From Fimenecus sp045594885 (GTDB lineage: Bacteria > Bacillota > Clostridia > Oscillospirales > Acutalibacteraceae), in contig JAZNZJ010000050.1 in NCBI GenBank assembly GCA_045594885.1, positions 1 to 40,615 on the forward strand: a DNA stretch of 40,615 nucleotides, written 5' to 3'. The position numbers and the translations under genes are program-made. Below, in pieces: positions 8,325-15,982 of this stretch (position 1 is the first letter of the stretch; each line of letters opens with the position of its first letter). The notes beneath the pieces are model-generated. The model worked only from the letters and a program-made list of their open reading frames with translations, was not told the origin of the DNA and made no database searches.

Positions 8325-8349
8325 GGCGGGGTCAAGACCCCGCCCTACC
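8325..8349. repeat. GGCGGGGTC palindrome, second copy
   Basis: This is the same 25-base half-palindrome as 3709-3733 (GGCGGGGTCAAGACCCCGCC followed by CTACC). It lies just beyond the stop of the minus-strand YfbR-like gene and may help terminate that operon. Confidence 0.75.
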
Positions 8350-8362
8350 ATTATACAATTGC

Positions 8363-8950
8363 TTATTTCTTCATTTGGTCTAAAGTTTTCTCAAATGACG
8401 GTAAAAACTCTTCAATAAAGATTTTCAACTCTTCACATTCCAATTTTTCCATTGATTTGAGAAGTCTTTCTTCCGCTTCACAGAATTCGCTGTTGCCTGC
8501 TTTTCTTTCTTCAACACATTTTAAATATCCGCTTATTTTATCAGCAGCCTTAACAAGTTTCCAGAGTTCTTTGTCCTCATTCTTTTTCTTGAAAAGAGGC
8601 TCATAAGATGGTAATAAATCCTCGGGGAGCATTGATAAAAGTTGCTTTGTTGCGTTTTTCTCAACTGCCTTATATGCTTCTTTAGTTTCTTTGCTGTAAT
8701 ATTTAACGGGGGTTGGCAAATCACCGGTTATAATTTCGGGTGTATCGTGGTAAAGGCCTAAAAGTGACGCTCTTTCACAGTTGTAGTTTTTGCCCAATCG
8801 CTGATTACCAATACTCGCTAATGCGTAGCAGAGTTGTGCTACCTCGGCGGAATGTTCACTTAAGGTTTCATATCTTGTATTTCGCATCAAAGCCCAACGA
8901 TTTATGTACTTGGTGCGTGATGTGAAAGCGAAAAAATCATTTTTACCCAT
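8363..8950 (-). CDS. yfbR: HD-domain 5'-deoxynucleotidase (YfbR-like)
   Basis: YfbR removes the 5' phosphate from deoxynucleoside monophosphates in the cytoplasm. The product is 195 residues (Escherichia coli YfbR is about 199). The metal-binding HD residues fall at the same numbers as in the E. coli enzyme: H33 (SEHS), H68-D69 (YHD), E72 and D137 (KAADK). R18-W19 in the INRWALMR motif, involved in substrate specificity, is also present. The start ATG 8948-8950 overlaps the stop of the upstream dCMP deaminase by one base, so both act in one operon on deoxynucleoside monophosphates. Confidence 0.92.
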   Translation of the reverse strand: MGKNDFFAFTSRTKYINRWALMRNTRYETLSEHSAEVAQLCYALASIGNQRLGKNYNCERASLLGLYHDTPEIITGDLPTPVKYYSKETKEAYKAVEKNATKQLLSMLPEDLLPSYEPLFKKKNEDKELWKLVKAADKISGYLKCVEERKAGNSEFCEAEERLLKSMEKLECEELKIFIEEFLPSFEKTLDQMKK

Positions 8951-9447
8951 TAGATATCTTCTTCCTTAAAGCTAATTTTCAATTCGTCACGGCTCAACTT
9001 GATTTTTGTGTATTTTACACCTGCCGCATCAAACATTCTGCGTGAAACACGGTTGCCTACTGTGTCTTTATACTTGTCAGATATATATATAACCTCTTTA
9101 ATTCCGCTCTGAATAATTGCTTTTGCACATTCGTTGCAAGGAAAAAGTGCCACATAAATTTTGCAACCGTTTAAGTTTCTGCCACCATTGTTGAGAATTG
9201 CATTAAGCTCTGCGTGACATACATAAGGGTATTTTGTGTCGTATTCTTCACCGCTTCTGTCCCATGGGAATTCGTCATCGTTACAACCGATTGGAAATCC
9301 GTTGTAGCCTACTGACATAATCTTGTTGTTATTGTCAACAATACAAGCGCCTACCTGAGTGTTGGGGTCCTTGCTTCTGTATGAAGAAAGCAGGGCAATA
9401 CCCATAAAATATTCGTCCCATGAAATAAAATCTTCTCTTTTAGCCAT
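8950..9447 (-). CDS. comEB: Deoxycytidylate (dCMP) deaminase
   Basis: This enzyme converts dCMP to dUMP, feeding thymidylate synthesis. It has the zinc cytidine-deaminase fold with H78-A-E80 and P103-C104-x-x-C107, giving the zinc ligands H78, C104, C107 and the catalytic E80. Residues 26-50 (KDPNTQVGACIVDNNN, SVGYNGFP) match the dCMP deaminase family, which is also the ComEB family in Firmicutes. The ribosome site AAAGGAGA precedes ATG 9445-9447. The gene overlaps the 3' end of rarA by eight bases. Placement beside a YfbR-like nucleotidase gives dCMP two competing fates. Confidence 0.93.
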   Translation of the reverse strand: MAKREDFISWDEYFMGIALLSSYRSKDPNTQVGACIVDNNNKIMSVGYNGFPIGCNDDEFPWDRSGEEYDTKYPYVCHAELNAILNNGGRNLNGCKIYVALFPCNECAKAIIQSGIKEVIYISDKYKDTVGNRVSRRMFDAAGVKYTKIKLSRDELKISFKEEDI

Positions 9448-10717
9448 TTCCTTTTTCTCCTTTTATCTTATCCCAATATAATTTTGCTGTTTGTTCGGTT
9501 TTGTTGTCACCGAATTCATAATATTTTTTATTTTTTAAAGCATCGGGCAAATACTGTTGCTTTACCCAGCGGTTAGGATAATCGTGTGGGTAAAGGTAAT
9601 GCTGACCCTTAACCTCGGCATCTTCACCGTCAAAATGCTTATTTTGTAATTGCCTTGGAATTTTACCGTAATTGCCTTTGCGTACATCATCAAGGGCGGC
9701 AAAAATACCGTCGTGAGCAGTGTTTGATTTGGGACTTGTTGCTACAAGTACAACCGCATCGCCCAAGGGGATTGCTGCTTCGGGCATTCCCACCTGCATT
9801 GCAATATCACAAGCGGACTTTACTATCGGTAAAATCTGTGGATAAGCGAGTCCCACATCTTCACTTGCACAGATAAGCAGTCTGCGTATTGCCGAAACCA
9901 TATCCCCAGCCTCTAAAAGACGGGCAAGGTAATGAAGTGCGGCATCGGGGTCGCTTCCTCGCATACTTTTTTGATATGCTGAGAGAATGTCGTAATGCTC
10001 ATCACCGAATTTGTCATAACGGAAGGTGTTTTTCATTGTAAGACTACCCGTGTTTTCAAGGGTGATTGTTCTTTTGCCATCAATAACACTTGCTGAAAGC
10101 ACACAGAGTTCGACAAAATTCAAAGATTTTCGCACATCTCCGCCACAAGCAGTTGCAATATGCTCACAAACACCGTCTTCAATCTGGAGCGGAATTCCCG
10201 TTTCTTCTTCTAAAAATGCAAAACCACGTTTGATATTAGGAATAACATCTTCGGGAGTGACCGATTTGAATTCAAACACCGTACAACGTGAAAGCACTGC
10301 CGAATAAATATAAAAATACGGGTTTTCAGTAGTTGATGCAATCAATGTGATTTTCCCGCTTTCAATATATTCGAGCAAACTCTGTTGTTGCTTTTTATTG
10401 AAATACTGAATTTCGTCAAGATAGAGTAAAATGCCGTTTGGTGCGGCAAAGGTGTCAAGCTCGCTTACGATTGCCTTAATGTCCGCCGTACTTGCATTTG
10501 TGCCGTTAATATGGTGAAGCTTGCGGTTTGTATTCTTCGCAATAATTCTTGCGAGAGTTGTCTTGCCCGTGCCCGACGGACCATAAAATATTAAGTTTGG
10601 AAGATAGCCCGACTCAACAATGTTGCGTAAGGGCATATTTTCACCTAAAAGGTGACGTTGCCCCACCATATCGTCAATGGTTTGGGGGCGGAGTCTGTCT
10701 GCTAAAGGTGTTGACAT
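9440..10717 (-). CDS. rarA: Replication-associated recombination AAA ATPase RarA/MgsA
   Basis: RarA (MgsA, eukaryotic WRNIP1) is a clamp-loader-like AAA+ ATPase that acts at stalled replication forks. The N-terminal LADRLRPQTIDDMVGQRHLL is diagnostic. Walker A is GPSGTGKT at 46-53, Walker B is LLYLDE with D101-E102, and sensor 1 is in STTENPYF. The C-terminal half has the tetramerisation/MgsA domain with YLARLLEAGDMVSAIRRLL, ASEDVGLAYPQ and HYLYPHDYPNRWVKQQYLP. The length (425) is normal. It starts four bases after the HAD phosphatase stop, in the middle of a five-gene minus-strand operon. Confidence 0.95.
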   Translation of the reverse strand: MSTPLADRLRPQTIDDMVGQRHLLGENMPLRNIVESGYLPNLIFYGPSGTGKTTLARIIAKNTNRKLHHINGTNASTADIKAIVSELDTFAAPNGILLYLDEIQYFNKKQQQSLLEYIESGKITLIASTTENPYFYIYSAVLSRCTVFEFKSVTPEDVIPNIKRGFAFLEEETGIPLQIEDGVCEHIATACGGDVRKSLNFVELCVLSASVIDGKRTITLENTGSLTMKNTFRYDKFGDEHYDILSAYQKSMRGSDPDAALHYLARLLEAGDMVSAIRRLLICASEDVGLAYPQILPIVKSACDIAMQVGMPEAAIPLGDAVVLVATSPKSNTAHDGIFAALDDVRKGNYGKIPRQLQNKHFDGEDAEVKGQHYLYPHDYPNRWVKQQYLPDALKNKKYYEFGDNKTEQTAKLYWDKIKGEKGNG

Positions 10718-10721
10718 AATT

Positions 10722-11369
10722 TCACTTCACAATATCTAAAATTTCTTCTGCTGTATCAACAATATACTCGGCATTGTATTCTTTAAAATCCTCAATAGTG
10801 CCGAATCCATAAGTTACTGCAACGCAGGGGATACCAACTGTGTGCGCACCCTCAATGTCAAATTTGGTGTCACCGACCATAAGGGTGTTTTCGAGAGTAG
10901 CCCCAATGTTTTTCATAGCATTTTCTATAACTGTTGCCTTGCTTTCACTTGTATTATCAAATTCAGTACCGCCGAGAAAATCAAAATATTTTTTGATATC
11001 AAGGTTTTCACAGATACTATCAACAAAATGCAAGGGCTTTGAAGATGCGGTTGCAAGAATATATCCCTGCTCTTTAAGTGCTTTGAGAGTATCAGCAACT
11101 CCGTCATAAAGTTTACTTTCAAGGTAGCCGATTTTTCTGTATCTCTCACGGTATTTGTCAGTCATTTCCCACGCATGTTTATCATCAAAATCACAAAATA
11201 CGGTGAAACTGTGATAAAGGGGAGGACCTATGAATTTTCTTAACAAATCAAGTGACGGCGTGCCGTGACCGTAACTTTCAAAGGCATATGTAAGGCTTTT
11301 GAAAATTCCCTCTGAAGAATCGGTCAGAGTACCGTCAAAATCGAACAAAATATATTTATAATTACTCAT
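10722..11369 (-). CDS. HAD hydrolase, phosphoglycolate phosphatase-like
   Basis: This is a 215-residue HAD subfamily IA enzyme with a helical cap. Motif I is FDFDGTLTD with nucleophile D10 and acid D12; motif II is ATASSKP; motif III is the conserved lysine near ESKATVIENAM; motif IV is MVGDTKFDIEGA. The family includes Gph-type phosphoglycolate phosphatases, PPi phosphatases and 5'-nucleotidases; the FIGPPLYHSF cap sequence resembles nucleotidase/phosphoglycolate phosphatase members. Its exact substrate cannot be read, though its nucleotide-metabolism neighbours would suit a nucleotidase. It overlaps the epimerase gene by eight bases. Confidence 0.85.
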   Translation of the reverse strand: MSNYKYILFDFDGTLTDSSEGIFKSLTYAFESYGHGTPSLDLLRKFIGPPLYHSFTVFCDFDDKHAWEMTDKYRERYRKIGYLESKLYDGVADTLKALKEQGYILATASSKPLHFVDSICENLDIKKYFDFLGGTEFDNTSESKATVIENAMKNIGATLENTLMVGDTKFDIEGAHTVGIPCVAVTYGFGTIEDFKEYNAEYIVDTAEEILDIVK

Positions 11370-12207
11370 TGACTATTATTTCATACTCCTTGTACCAGTT
11401 TTCGCCCGCTTCAAGAGAGTTTCCGTATTCTCTTTTTGTGATGTCACCGTTAAAGTTTTCTGCATCGCATCTGCCATACCAAGGCTCAATGCATACAAAA
11501 GGTGCATTTTTCTTTGCGGGTGACCAAATGCCGAAAACTTTTGTGTTGAATTTAACCGTTAAATATGATTTATCATTTTCAATTAATGAGATTTCATTAA
11601 CATCACTGTTTTCAATGATGAGTGCGTCATTATCAAAGACGCAGTCGTGAAGCACAAAACTGCTTTCGATGTCATATTTTTGTGGAGTGTAAAGTCCGTC
11701 AGAATTGATTAAACAATATTGAAGATTATCACCATTCATTGAAAGCACGGTTTCGCCCTTTTTACAATAAAATGCAGGGTGTGCACCAATTGAAAAACAG
11801 ATTTTTTTGTCATCAATATTCTGCACATTCCAACCCACAATGATTTTGTTGTTAATAAGTTCAAATGAACAAACCAAAGAGAATTTGAAAGGATATTTTG
11901 TGAGAGTATCTTCGTTACTTGTCAATTCAAAAGCAATTTTTGTTTCACTTTTTTTAACGAGAGTGAATTCACTATCCCTTGCAAAGCCGTGCTGACCGAG
12001 AAAATAGTCCTTTCCGTCATATGTTGTCTTACCGTTTTTATATTTGCCGACTACGGGGAAAAGCACGGGACTTTTTCTGCCCCAAAACTGAGAGTCGCCC
12101 TGCCAGAGCAATTCTTTGTTTTCTTTTTTGTTGAAAATTGATGATAATTCAGCACCGTGAGTATCAATTGATATTTTTAAAAAATCATTTTCAAGATAAT
12201 GTAACAT
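11362..12207 (-). CDS. Aldose 1-epimerase family protein (LacX/GalM-like)
   Basis: These enzymes interconvert anomers of hexoses or hexose 6-phosphates. The 281-residue product has the LacX-type pattern: AELSSI near residue 20, ELLWQGDSQFWGRKSPVLFPVVG, the catalytic-region LGQHGFARDSEF, then IGAHPAFYC and FVCIEPWYGRCD. It is the first gene of the minus-strand operon, with GGTGAT ahead of ATG 12205-12207. The link between a sugar epimerase and the downstream nucleotide genes is unclear and may only reflect shared transcription. Confidence 0.88.
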   Translation of the reverse strand: MLHYLENDFLKISIDTHGAELSSIFNKKENKELLWQGDSQFWGRKSPVLFPVVGKYKNGKTTYDGKDYFLGQHGFARDSEFTLVKKSETKIAFELTSNEDTLTKYPFKFSLVCSFELINNKIIVGWNVQNIDDKKICFSIGAHPAFYCKKGETVLSMNGDNLQYCLINSDGLYTPQKYDIESSFVLHDCVFDNDALIIENSDVNEISLIENDKSYLTVKFNTKVFGIWSPAKKNAPFVCIEPWYGRCDAENFNGDITKREYGNSLEAGENWYKEYEIIVNE

Positions 12208-12228
12208 AAAATCACCAACTAATTTTGT

Positions 12229-12291
12229 GTCATTCTGAGGAGTGAAACGACGAAGAATCTCAAATAGATTCTTCGCTTCGCTCAGAATGAC
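12229..12291. repeat. Intergenic palindrome, GTCATTCTGAG family, diverged copy
   Basis: GTCATTCTGAGG opens at 12229 and CTCAGAATGAC closes at 12291, with internal GAAGAATCTC and GATTCTTCGC. It is a shorter variant of the copies at 8187 and 26145 and lacks their leader module. It sits between divergent promoters of the epimerase operon and murA. The rest of the 12208-12550 gap holds the murA promoter and leader. Confidence 0.85.
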
Positions 12292-12424
12292 AACGAACTG
12301 CTTTTATTATACAATAAAAAAATCTCTTATTCAACCAATTTACAAACATTTGTTTTGTGATAATAACTGAATTTTTCAAAATTTAAAAAAATCTTAAAAA
12401 CCCCTTTTATTTTATGTTAAAAGG

Positions 12425-12477
12425 TGTTATACTATTAAAGGCATTTGAGCATTTTGGGTGAATTGTGTCCAAAATGC
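12425..12477 (+). promoter_or_regulatory. murA extended -10 promoter and leader hairpin
   Basis: TGTTATACT at 12425-12433 is an extended -10 element with a poor -35 (TTTTAT, 17-base spacing). The presumed transcript then contains a perfect 9-bp inverted repeat, GCATTTTGG at 12449-12457 and CCAAAATGC at 12469-12477, some 70 bases before the start codon. Confidence 0.55.
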
Positions 12478-12550
12478 AGAAAAAATCACATTTTTTACTA
12501 TATATTGTTATTTTTAGATTAGATTATTTGATTTTTGGGGGGAAGAGTCC

Positions 12551-13843
12551 TTGGAAAAAATCATAGTTAACGGTGGCAATAGATTGACCGGTGAAATTGA
12601 AATCAGCGGTGCTAAAAATGCTGTCGTAGCGATAATTCCGGCGACCATTCTCGCAGAGGGCGTTTGCCGAATTGAAAACATTCCTAATATAAGCGATGTT
12701 TCGGCAATGGTTAAAATTCTTCGCTCTCTGGGTGCAGAAATAAAAATGATAAATAAGAGCACTCTTGAAATTGATACTTCACACATACGTTCAAATGTTG
12801 TGGGTCACGATTTATCAAAGCTTATGCGTGCTTCTTATTATTTTATAGGTGTTCTTCTCGGCAGATTTAATCACGCAAAGGTTGCAATGCCGGGCGGTTG
12901 TCAGTTTGGTGTTCGTCCCATTGACCAGCATATCAAGGGCTTTGAGGCAATTGGTGCAAAGGTTTCTATGGAAGAAAATGCGATGGTTGACGTTAAGGCT
13001 GAAAAACTTGTTGGAACATCAGTTTATTTTGACGTGGTTTCTGTTGGTGCTACAATCAATCTTATGCTCGCAGCAGTTAAGGCAAAGGGTCTTACAATAA
13101 TTGAAAATGCGGCGAAAGAGCCCCACATTGTTGACCTTGCGAACTTCTTAAACTCTATGGGTGCAGACGTTCGTGGTGCGGGTACTGACGTTATTAAAAT
13201 TCGTGGGGTGGACAAGCTTCACGGTTGTGAATATACAATTATTCCTGACCAGATTGAAGCGGGCACATATATGGTTGCTGCTGCGGCAACTCAAGGTGAT
13301 GTGCTTATTAAAAATGTAATTCCCAAGCACCTTGAGTCAATATCTGCAAAGCTTGTTGAGTGCGGTGTTATTGTTGAAGAATTTGACGATTCTGTGAGAA
13401 TTTTCTCTGACTGCCGACCAAATCATTGCAGTATTAAAACAATGCCTCATCCGGGATTTCCTACCGATATGCAACCTCAGTTTGCGGTGCTTCTTACTAT
13501 CGCAAGAGGTAACAGTATGGTGAGCGAAAGTGTATGGGACAATCGTTTCCGCTACATTGACCAGCTTCTTCGCATGGGTGCAAATATTAAGGTTGACGGT
13601 AAATCTGCTTTTATTGAAGGTGTTGAGGGGCTTAACGGTGCTCCCGTAAAGGCGGATGACTTGAGAGCAGGTGCTGCAATGGTAATTGCGGGTCTGGTTG
13701 CAAAGGGTACAACTGAAATTGAAGAAATTCACCATATTCAGCGAGGCTATGACAATATTATTGAAAAATTACGCAGTCTTGGTGCTGATATTGAGCTTGT
13801 AACGGTTCCCGATGACGAACAAACCGTATTGAGCGTAGGTTAA
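12551..13843 (+). CDS. murA: UDP-N-acetylglucosamine 1-carboxyvinyltransferase
   Basis: MurA transfers enolpyruvate from PEP to UDP-GlcNAc, the first committed step of peptidoglycan synthesis. The product (430 residues) has the whole EPT fold: GGNRLTGEIEISGAKNAVVA at the N-terminus, the catalytic cysteine C118 in MPGGCQFGVRPID (so fosfomycin-sensitive by residue type), and the late motifs HPGFPTDMQPQF and NRFRYIDQLLRMGA. The start is an uncommon TTG at 12551 after GGGGGGAAG; no ATG lies nearby in frame. Firmicutes often carry two MurA isozymes and I cannot say which this is. A weak terminator follows before walJ. Confidence 0.96.
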   Translation: MEKIIVNGGNRLTGEIEISGAKNAVVAIIPATILAEGVCRIENIPNISDVSAMVKILRSLGAEIKMINKSTLEIDTSHIRSNVVGHDLSKLMRASYYFIGVLLGRFNHAKVAMPGGCQFGVRPIDQHIKGFEAIGAKVSMEENAMVDVKAEKLVGTSVYFDVVSVGATINLMLAAVKAKGLTIIENAAKEPHIVDLANFLNSMGADVRGAGTDVIKIRGVDKLHGCEYTIIPDQIEAGTYMVAAAATQGDVLIKNVIPKHLESISAKLVECGVIVEEFDDSVRIFSDCRPNHCSIKTMPHPGFPTDMQPQFAVLLTIARGNSMVSESVWDNRFRYIDQLLRMGANIKVDGKSAFIEGVEGLNGAPVKADDLRAGAAMVIAGLVAKGTTEIEEIHHIQRGYDNIIEKLRSLGADIELVTVPDDEQTVLSVG

Positions 13844-13851
13844 AATGAGTT

Positions 13852-13881
13852 CAGGGATGGTTTTTACCGTCCCTGTTTATT
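13852..13881 (+). terminator. Terminator-like hairpin between murA and walJ
   Basis: The stem CAGGGATGGT with ACCGTCCCTG (one G-T pair) is followed by TTTATTTTTA. Confidence 0.75.
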
Positions 13882-13924
13882 TTTAAAAATTGTTTTGTGA
13901 TATAAATATTATTGGAGAATTAAT

Positions 13925-14716
13925 ATGGCAAAATTTTGTCCCTTGTTTTCCTCGTCAACGGGTAACAGCATTTATGTTGGCGGTGGTAATGACAGTATTT
14001 TAATAGATGTAGGTATGACCGCAAAGCAGATGGACGAAGCTTTGTGGCGAATTGGTGTGGATGGTGACAGCATAAGAAATATCTTTATAACCCACGAGCA
14101 TTCCGACCATATTAAAGGTCTTAAGGTTTTCACAAAAAAGCATAAGGCGAGAGTGTTTATGACGGCGGGTACATATGATGCACTCACAAAAACCGATGCT
14201 CTTGATAATGTGTCAGAGGCTTCAATAATCACACCCGATGGTGCTGATGTGGGTTGTATGTATATAAAACCATTCCCGATTTCTCACGATACAATTGAGC
14301 CTTGCGGATATACGATTGAGATGGCTAATGGCAGAAAAATTGCTATTGCAACTGACCTTGGTATAATGACTGATGAAGTTATGACGGCACTTATGGGGTG
14401 TGACCTTGTTATGCTTGAGTCAAATCACGACGTAAATATGCTTCAGTGTGGCGGATACCCATATATGTTAAAAAGAAGAATTTTAGGTGTTAAAGGGCAT
14501 CTTTCAAATGACGCCTGTGCCGAAACCCTCACAAAGCTTATTGAGAGTGGCACAACAAGATTTTTCTTGGGGCATTTAAGTCGTGAGAATAATGTTCCCG
14601 AATTGGCTTATAGAACAAGTGTTTCGGCACTTGAGATGGTAGGTGCACGTGAGGGCGATGATTATTTTATTCGTGTTGCAAAGCCCGTGTGGGACGAAAA
14701 GGCGATGATATTATGA
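13925..14716 (+). CDS. walJ: MBL-fold hydrolase WalJ/YycJ-like
   Basis: This is a metallo-beta-lactamase-fold protein of the YycJ/WalJ type, linked in Bacillus to the WalRK operon and to coordination of cell division with replication; biochemically it resembles 5' exonucleases. The metal motif THEHSDH gives H57, H59, D61 and H62, further ligands are in PFPISHDTIEPCGY, ATDLG and LGHLSREN. The opening FCPLFSSSTGNSIYV is characteristic. GGAG precedes ATG 13925. Its stop overlaps the rlmH start by ATGA, as in other Firmicutes where walJ and rlmH lie close together. Confidence 0.92.
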   Translation: MAKFCPLFSSSTGNSIYVGGGNDSILIDVGMTAKQMDEALWRIGVDGDSIRNIFITHEHSDHIKGLKVFTKKHKARVFMTAGTYDALTKTDALDNVSEASIITPDGADVGCMYIKPFPISHDTIEPCGYTIEMANGRKIAIATDLGIMTDEVMTALMGCDLVMLESNHDVNMLQCGGYPYMLKRRILGVKGHLSNDACAETLTKLIESGTTRFFLGHLSRENNVPELAYRTSVSALEMVGAREGDDYFIRVAKPVWDEKAMIL

Positions 14717-15195
14717 TGAATGTTCAGCTTATTGTTCTAGGAAAGCTCAAAGAAAAATATATGAAAGATTTTGCAAGTGAATATGAAAAAAGACTTTCAT
14801 CATATTGCAAAATGACTGTTACAGAAATTGAGCCTGTAAAATTGTCGGATAATCCTTCAAAAGCTGAAATTGATAATGCACTAAACAAAGAAACGCAGAT
14901 GATTATGAGTAAATTACCCAAGAGTGCATATGTTTTTTCAATGTGCATTGAGGGCAAGCAGATGTCCTCTGAAGAACTTTCAGCAAAGCTTGATGATATT
15001 GCTCTTTGCGGAAAAAGTTATATAGTTTTTATAATAGGAAGCTCCTTTGGACTTTCTGATGAAATTAAGAAAATGTCGGATTTTAAATTTTCAATGTCAA
15101 AGATGACTTTTCCTCACAAATTGGCAAGAATAATGCTGACAGAACAGATTTACAGGGCATTTTCAATTTCTAATAACGGAAAATATCATAAATAA
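14713..15195 (+). CDS. rlmH: 23S rRNA (pseudouridine1915-N3)-methyltransferase RlmH
   Basis: RlmH is a SPOUT methyltransferase that methylates pseudouridine 1915 in helix 69 of 23S rRNA. The 160-residue product has the full family pattern: QLIVLGKLKEKYMKDFASEY, the SAM-binding knot IVFIIGSSFGLSDEIK, and the C-terminal FPHKLARIMLTEQIYRAFSI followed by YHK at the extreme end, which reaches into the partner active site. The ATG pair at 14713/14716 is chosen because length and sequence then match the family; the frame extends upstream only inside walJ. Confidence 0.95.
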   Translation: MMNVQLIVLGKLKEKYMKDFASEYEKRLSSYCKMTVTEIEPVKLSDNPSKAEIDNALNKETQMIMSKLPKSAYVFSMCIEGKQMSSEELSAKLDDIALCGKSYIVFIIGSSFGLSDEIKKMSDFKFSMSKMTFPHKLARIMLTEQIYRAFSISNNGKYHK

Positions 15196-15234
15196 CCGCA
15201 ATTATTTAAAAATAAAATAAAGTTTGTTTTTAAT

Positions 15235-15263
15235 TTGGTAAAATTTGTGTTTTAAAATATACA
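15235..15263 (+). promoter_or_regulatory. Candidate promoter for the two-component system
   Basis: TTGGTA at 15235-15240 and TATACA at 15258-15263 are spaced by 17 bases and lie just before GGGAGG and the start at 15287. Confidence 0.5.
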
Positions 15264-15286
15264 TATAAAAAGGGAGGTCCCGAAAA

Positions 15287-15982
15287 ATGCAAAAAGAAAA
15301 AATTCTTGTAGTTGATGATGACAGAAATATTTGCGACTTGCTTCGTATGTATCTTGAAAAAGAGGGTTATGCCGTTGCAATGGCTTATAACGGCAGAGAT
15401 GCTGTTAATATGTTCAATAGCGAAAATCCTGATATGGTATTGCTTGACATTATGCTTCCTCAATTAGATGGTTGGCAGGTTTGCCGTGAAATTCGTAAGG
15501 TGAGCGAAAAACCAATTATTATGATTACCGCAAAGGATGAAGTTTTTGATAAGGTGTTGGGACTTGAACTGGGTGCTGATGACTATATTACAAAGCCTTT
15601 TGACACAAAAGAGGTCGTTGCAAGAATTAAAGCAGTATTGCGACGTGTTTCTAATGTAAAGAGTGAAAAGGTAAAAGTAGTAAGATATGATAAGCTTGAA
15701 ATCAACCTTACAAATTATGAAATGAAGGTTGACGGTGTGGTAGTTGATACTCCACCTAAAGAACTTGAACTTATCTATCATCTTGCAAGTAATCCTGACA
15801 GAGTTTTTACCCGTGACCAATTGCTTGATGAGGTATGGGGATTTGAATACTACGGTGACAGCCGTACCGTTGATGTTCACGTAAAAAGACTTCGTGACAA
15901 GCTTAAAGGTGTTTCAGACGAGTGGGAACTTCGTACTATATGGCGAGTGGGCTATAAATTTGTGATTTATGACAAAAACTAA
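15287..15982 (+). CDS. OmpR-family response regulator
   Basis: The 231-residue protein has a receiver domain (residues 4-118) with acidic pocket D10-D12, phospho-acceptor D54 in LLDIMLP and the switch lysine in ITKPF, then an OmpR/PhoB winged-helix DNA-binding domain (about 133-229; PKELELIYHLASNP, TRDQLLDEVWG, RTVDVHVKRLRDKL, WRVGYKF). It would bind direct repeats near promoters when phosphorylated by the adjacent kinase, whose gene overlaps it by 14 bases. The neighbours murA, walJ, rlmH and htrA resemble the WalR regulon region, but the sequence is not close enough to WalR for a certain name. Confidence 0.93.
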   Translation: MQKEKILVVDDDRNICDLLRMYLEKEGYAVAMAYNGRDAVNMFNSENPDMVLLDIMLPQLDGWQVCREIRKVSEKPIIMITAKDEVFDKVLGLELGADDYITKPFDTKEVVARIKAVLRRVSNVKSEKVKVVRYDKLEINLTNYEMKVDGVVVDTPPKELELIYHLASNPDRVFTRDQLLDEVWGFEYYGDSRTVDVHVKRLRDKLKGVSDEWELRTIWRVGYKFVIYDKN

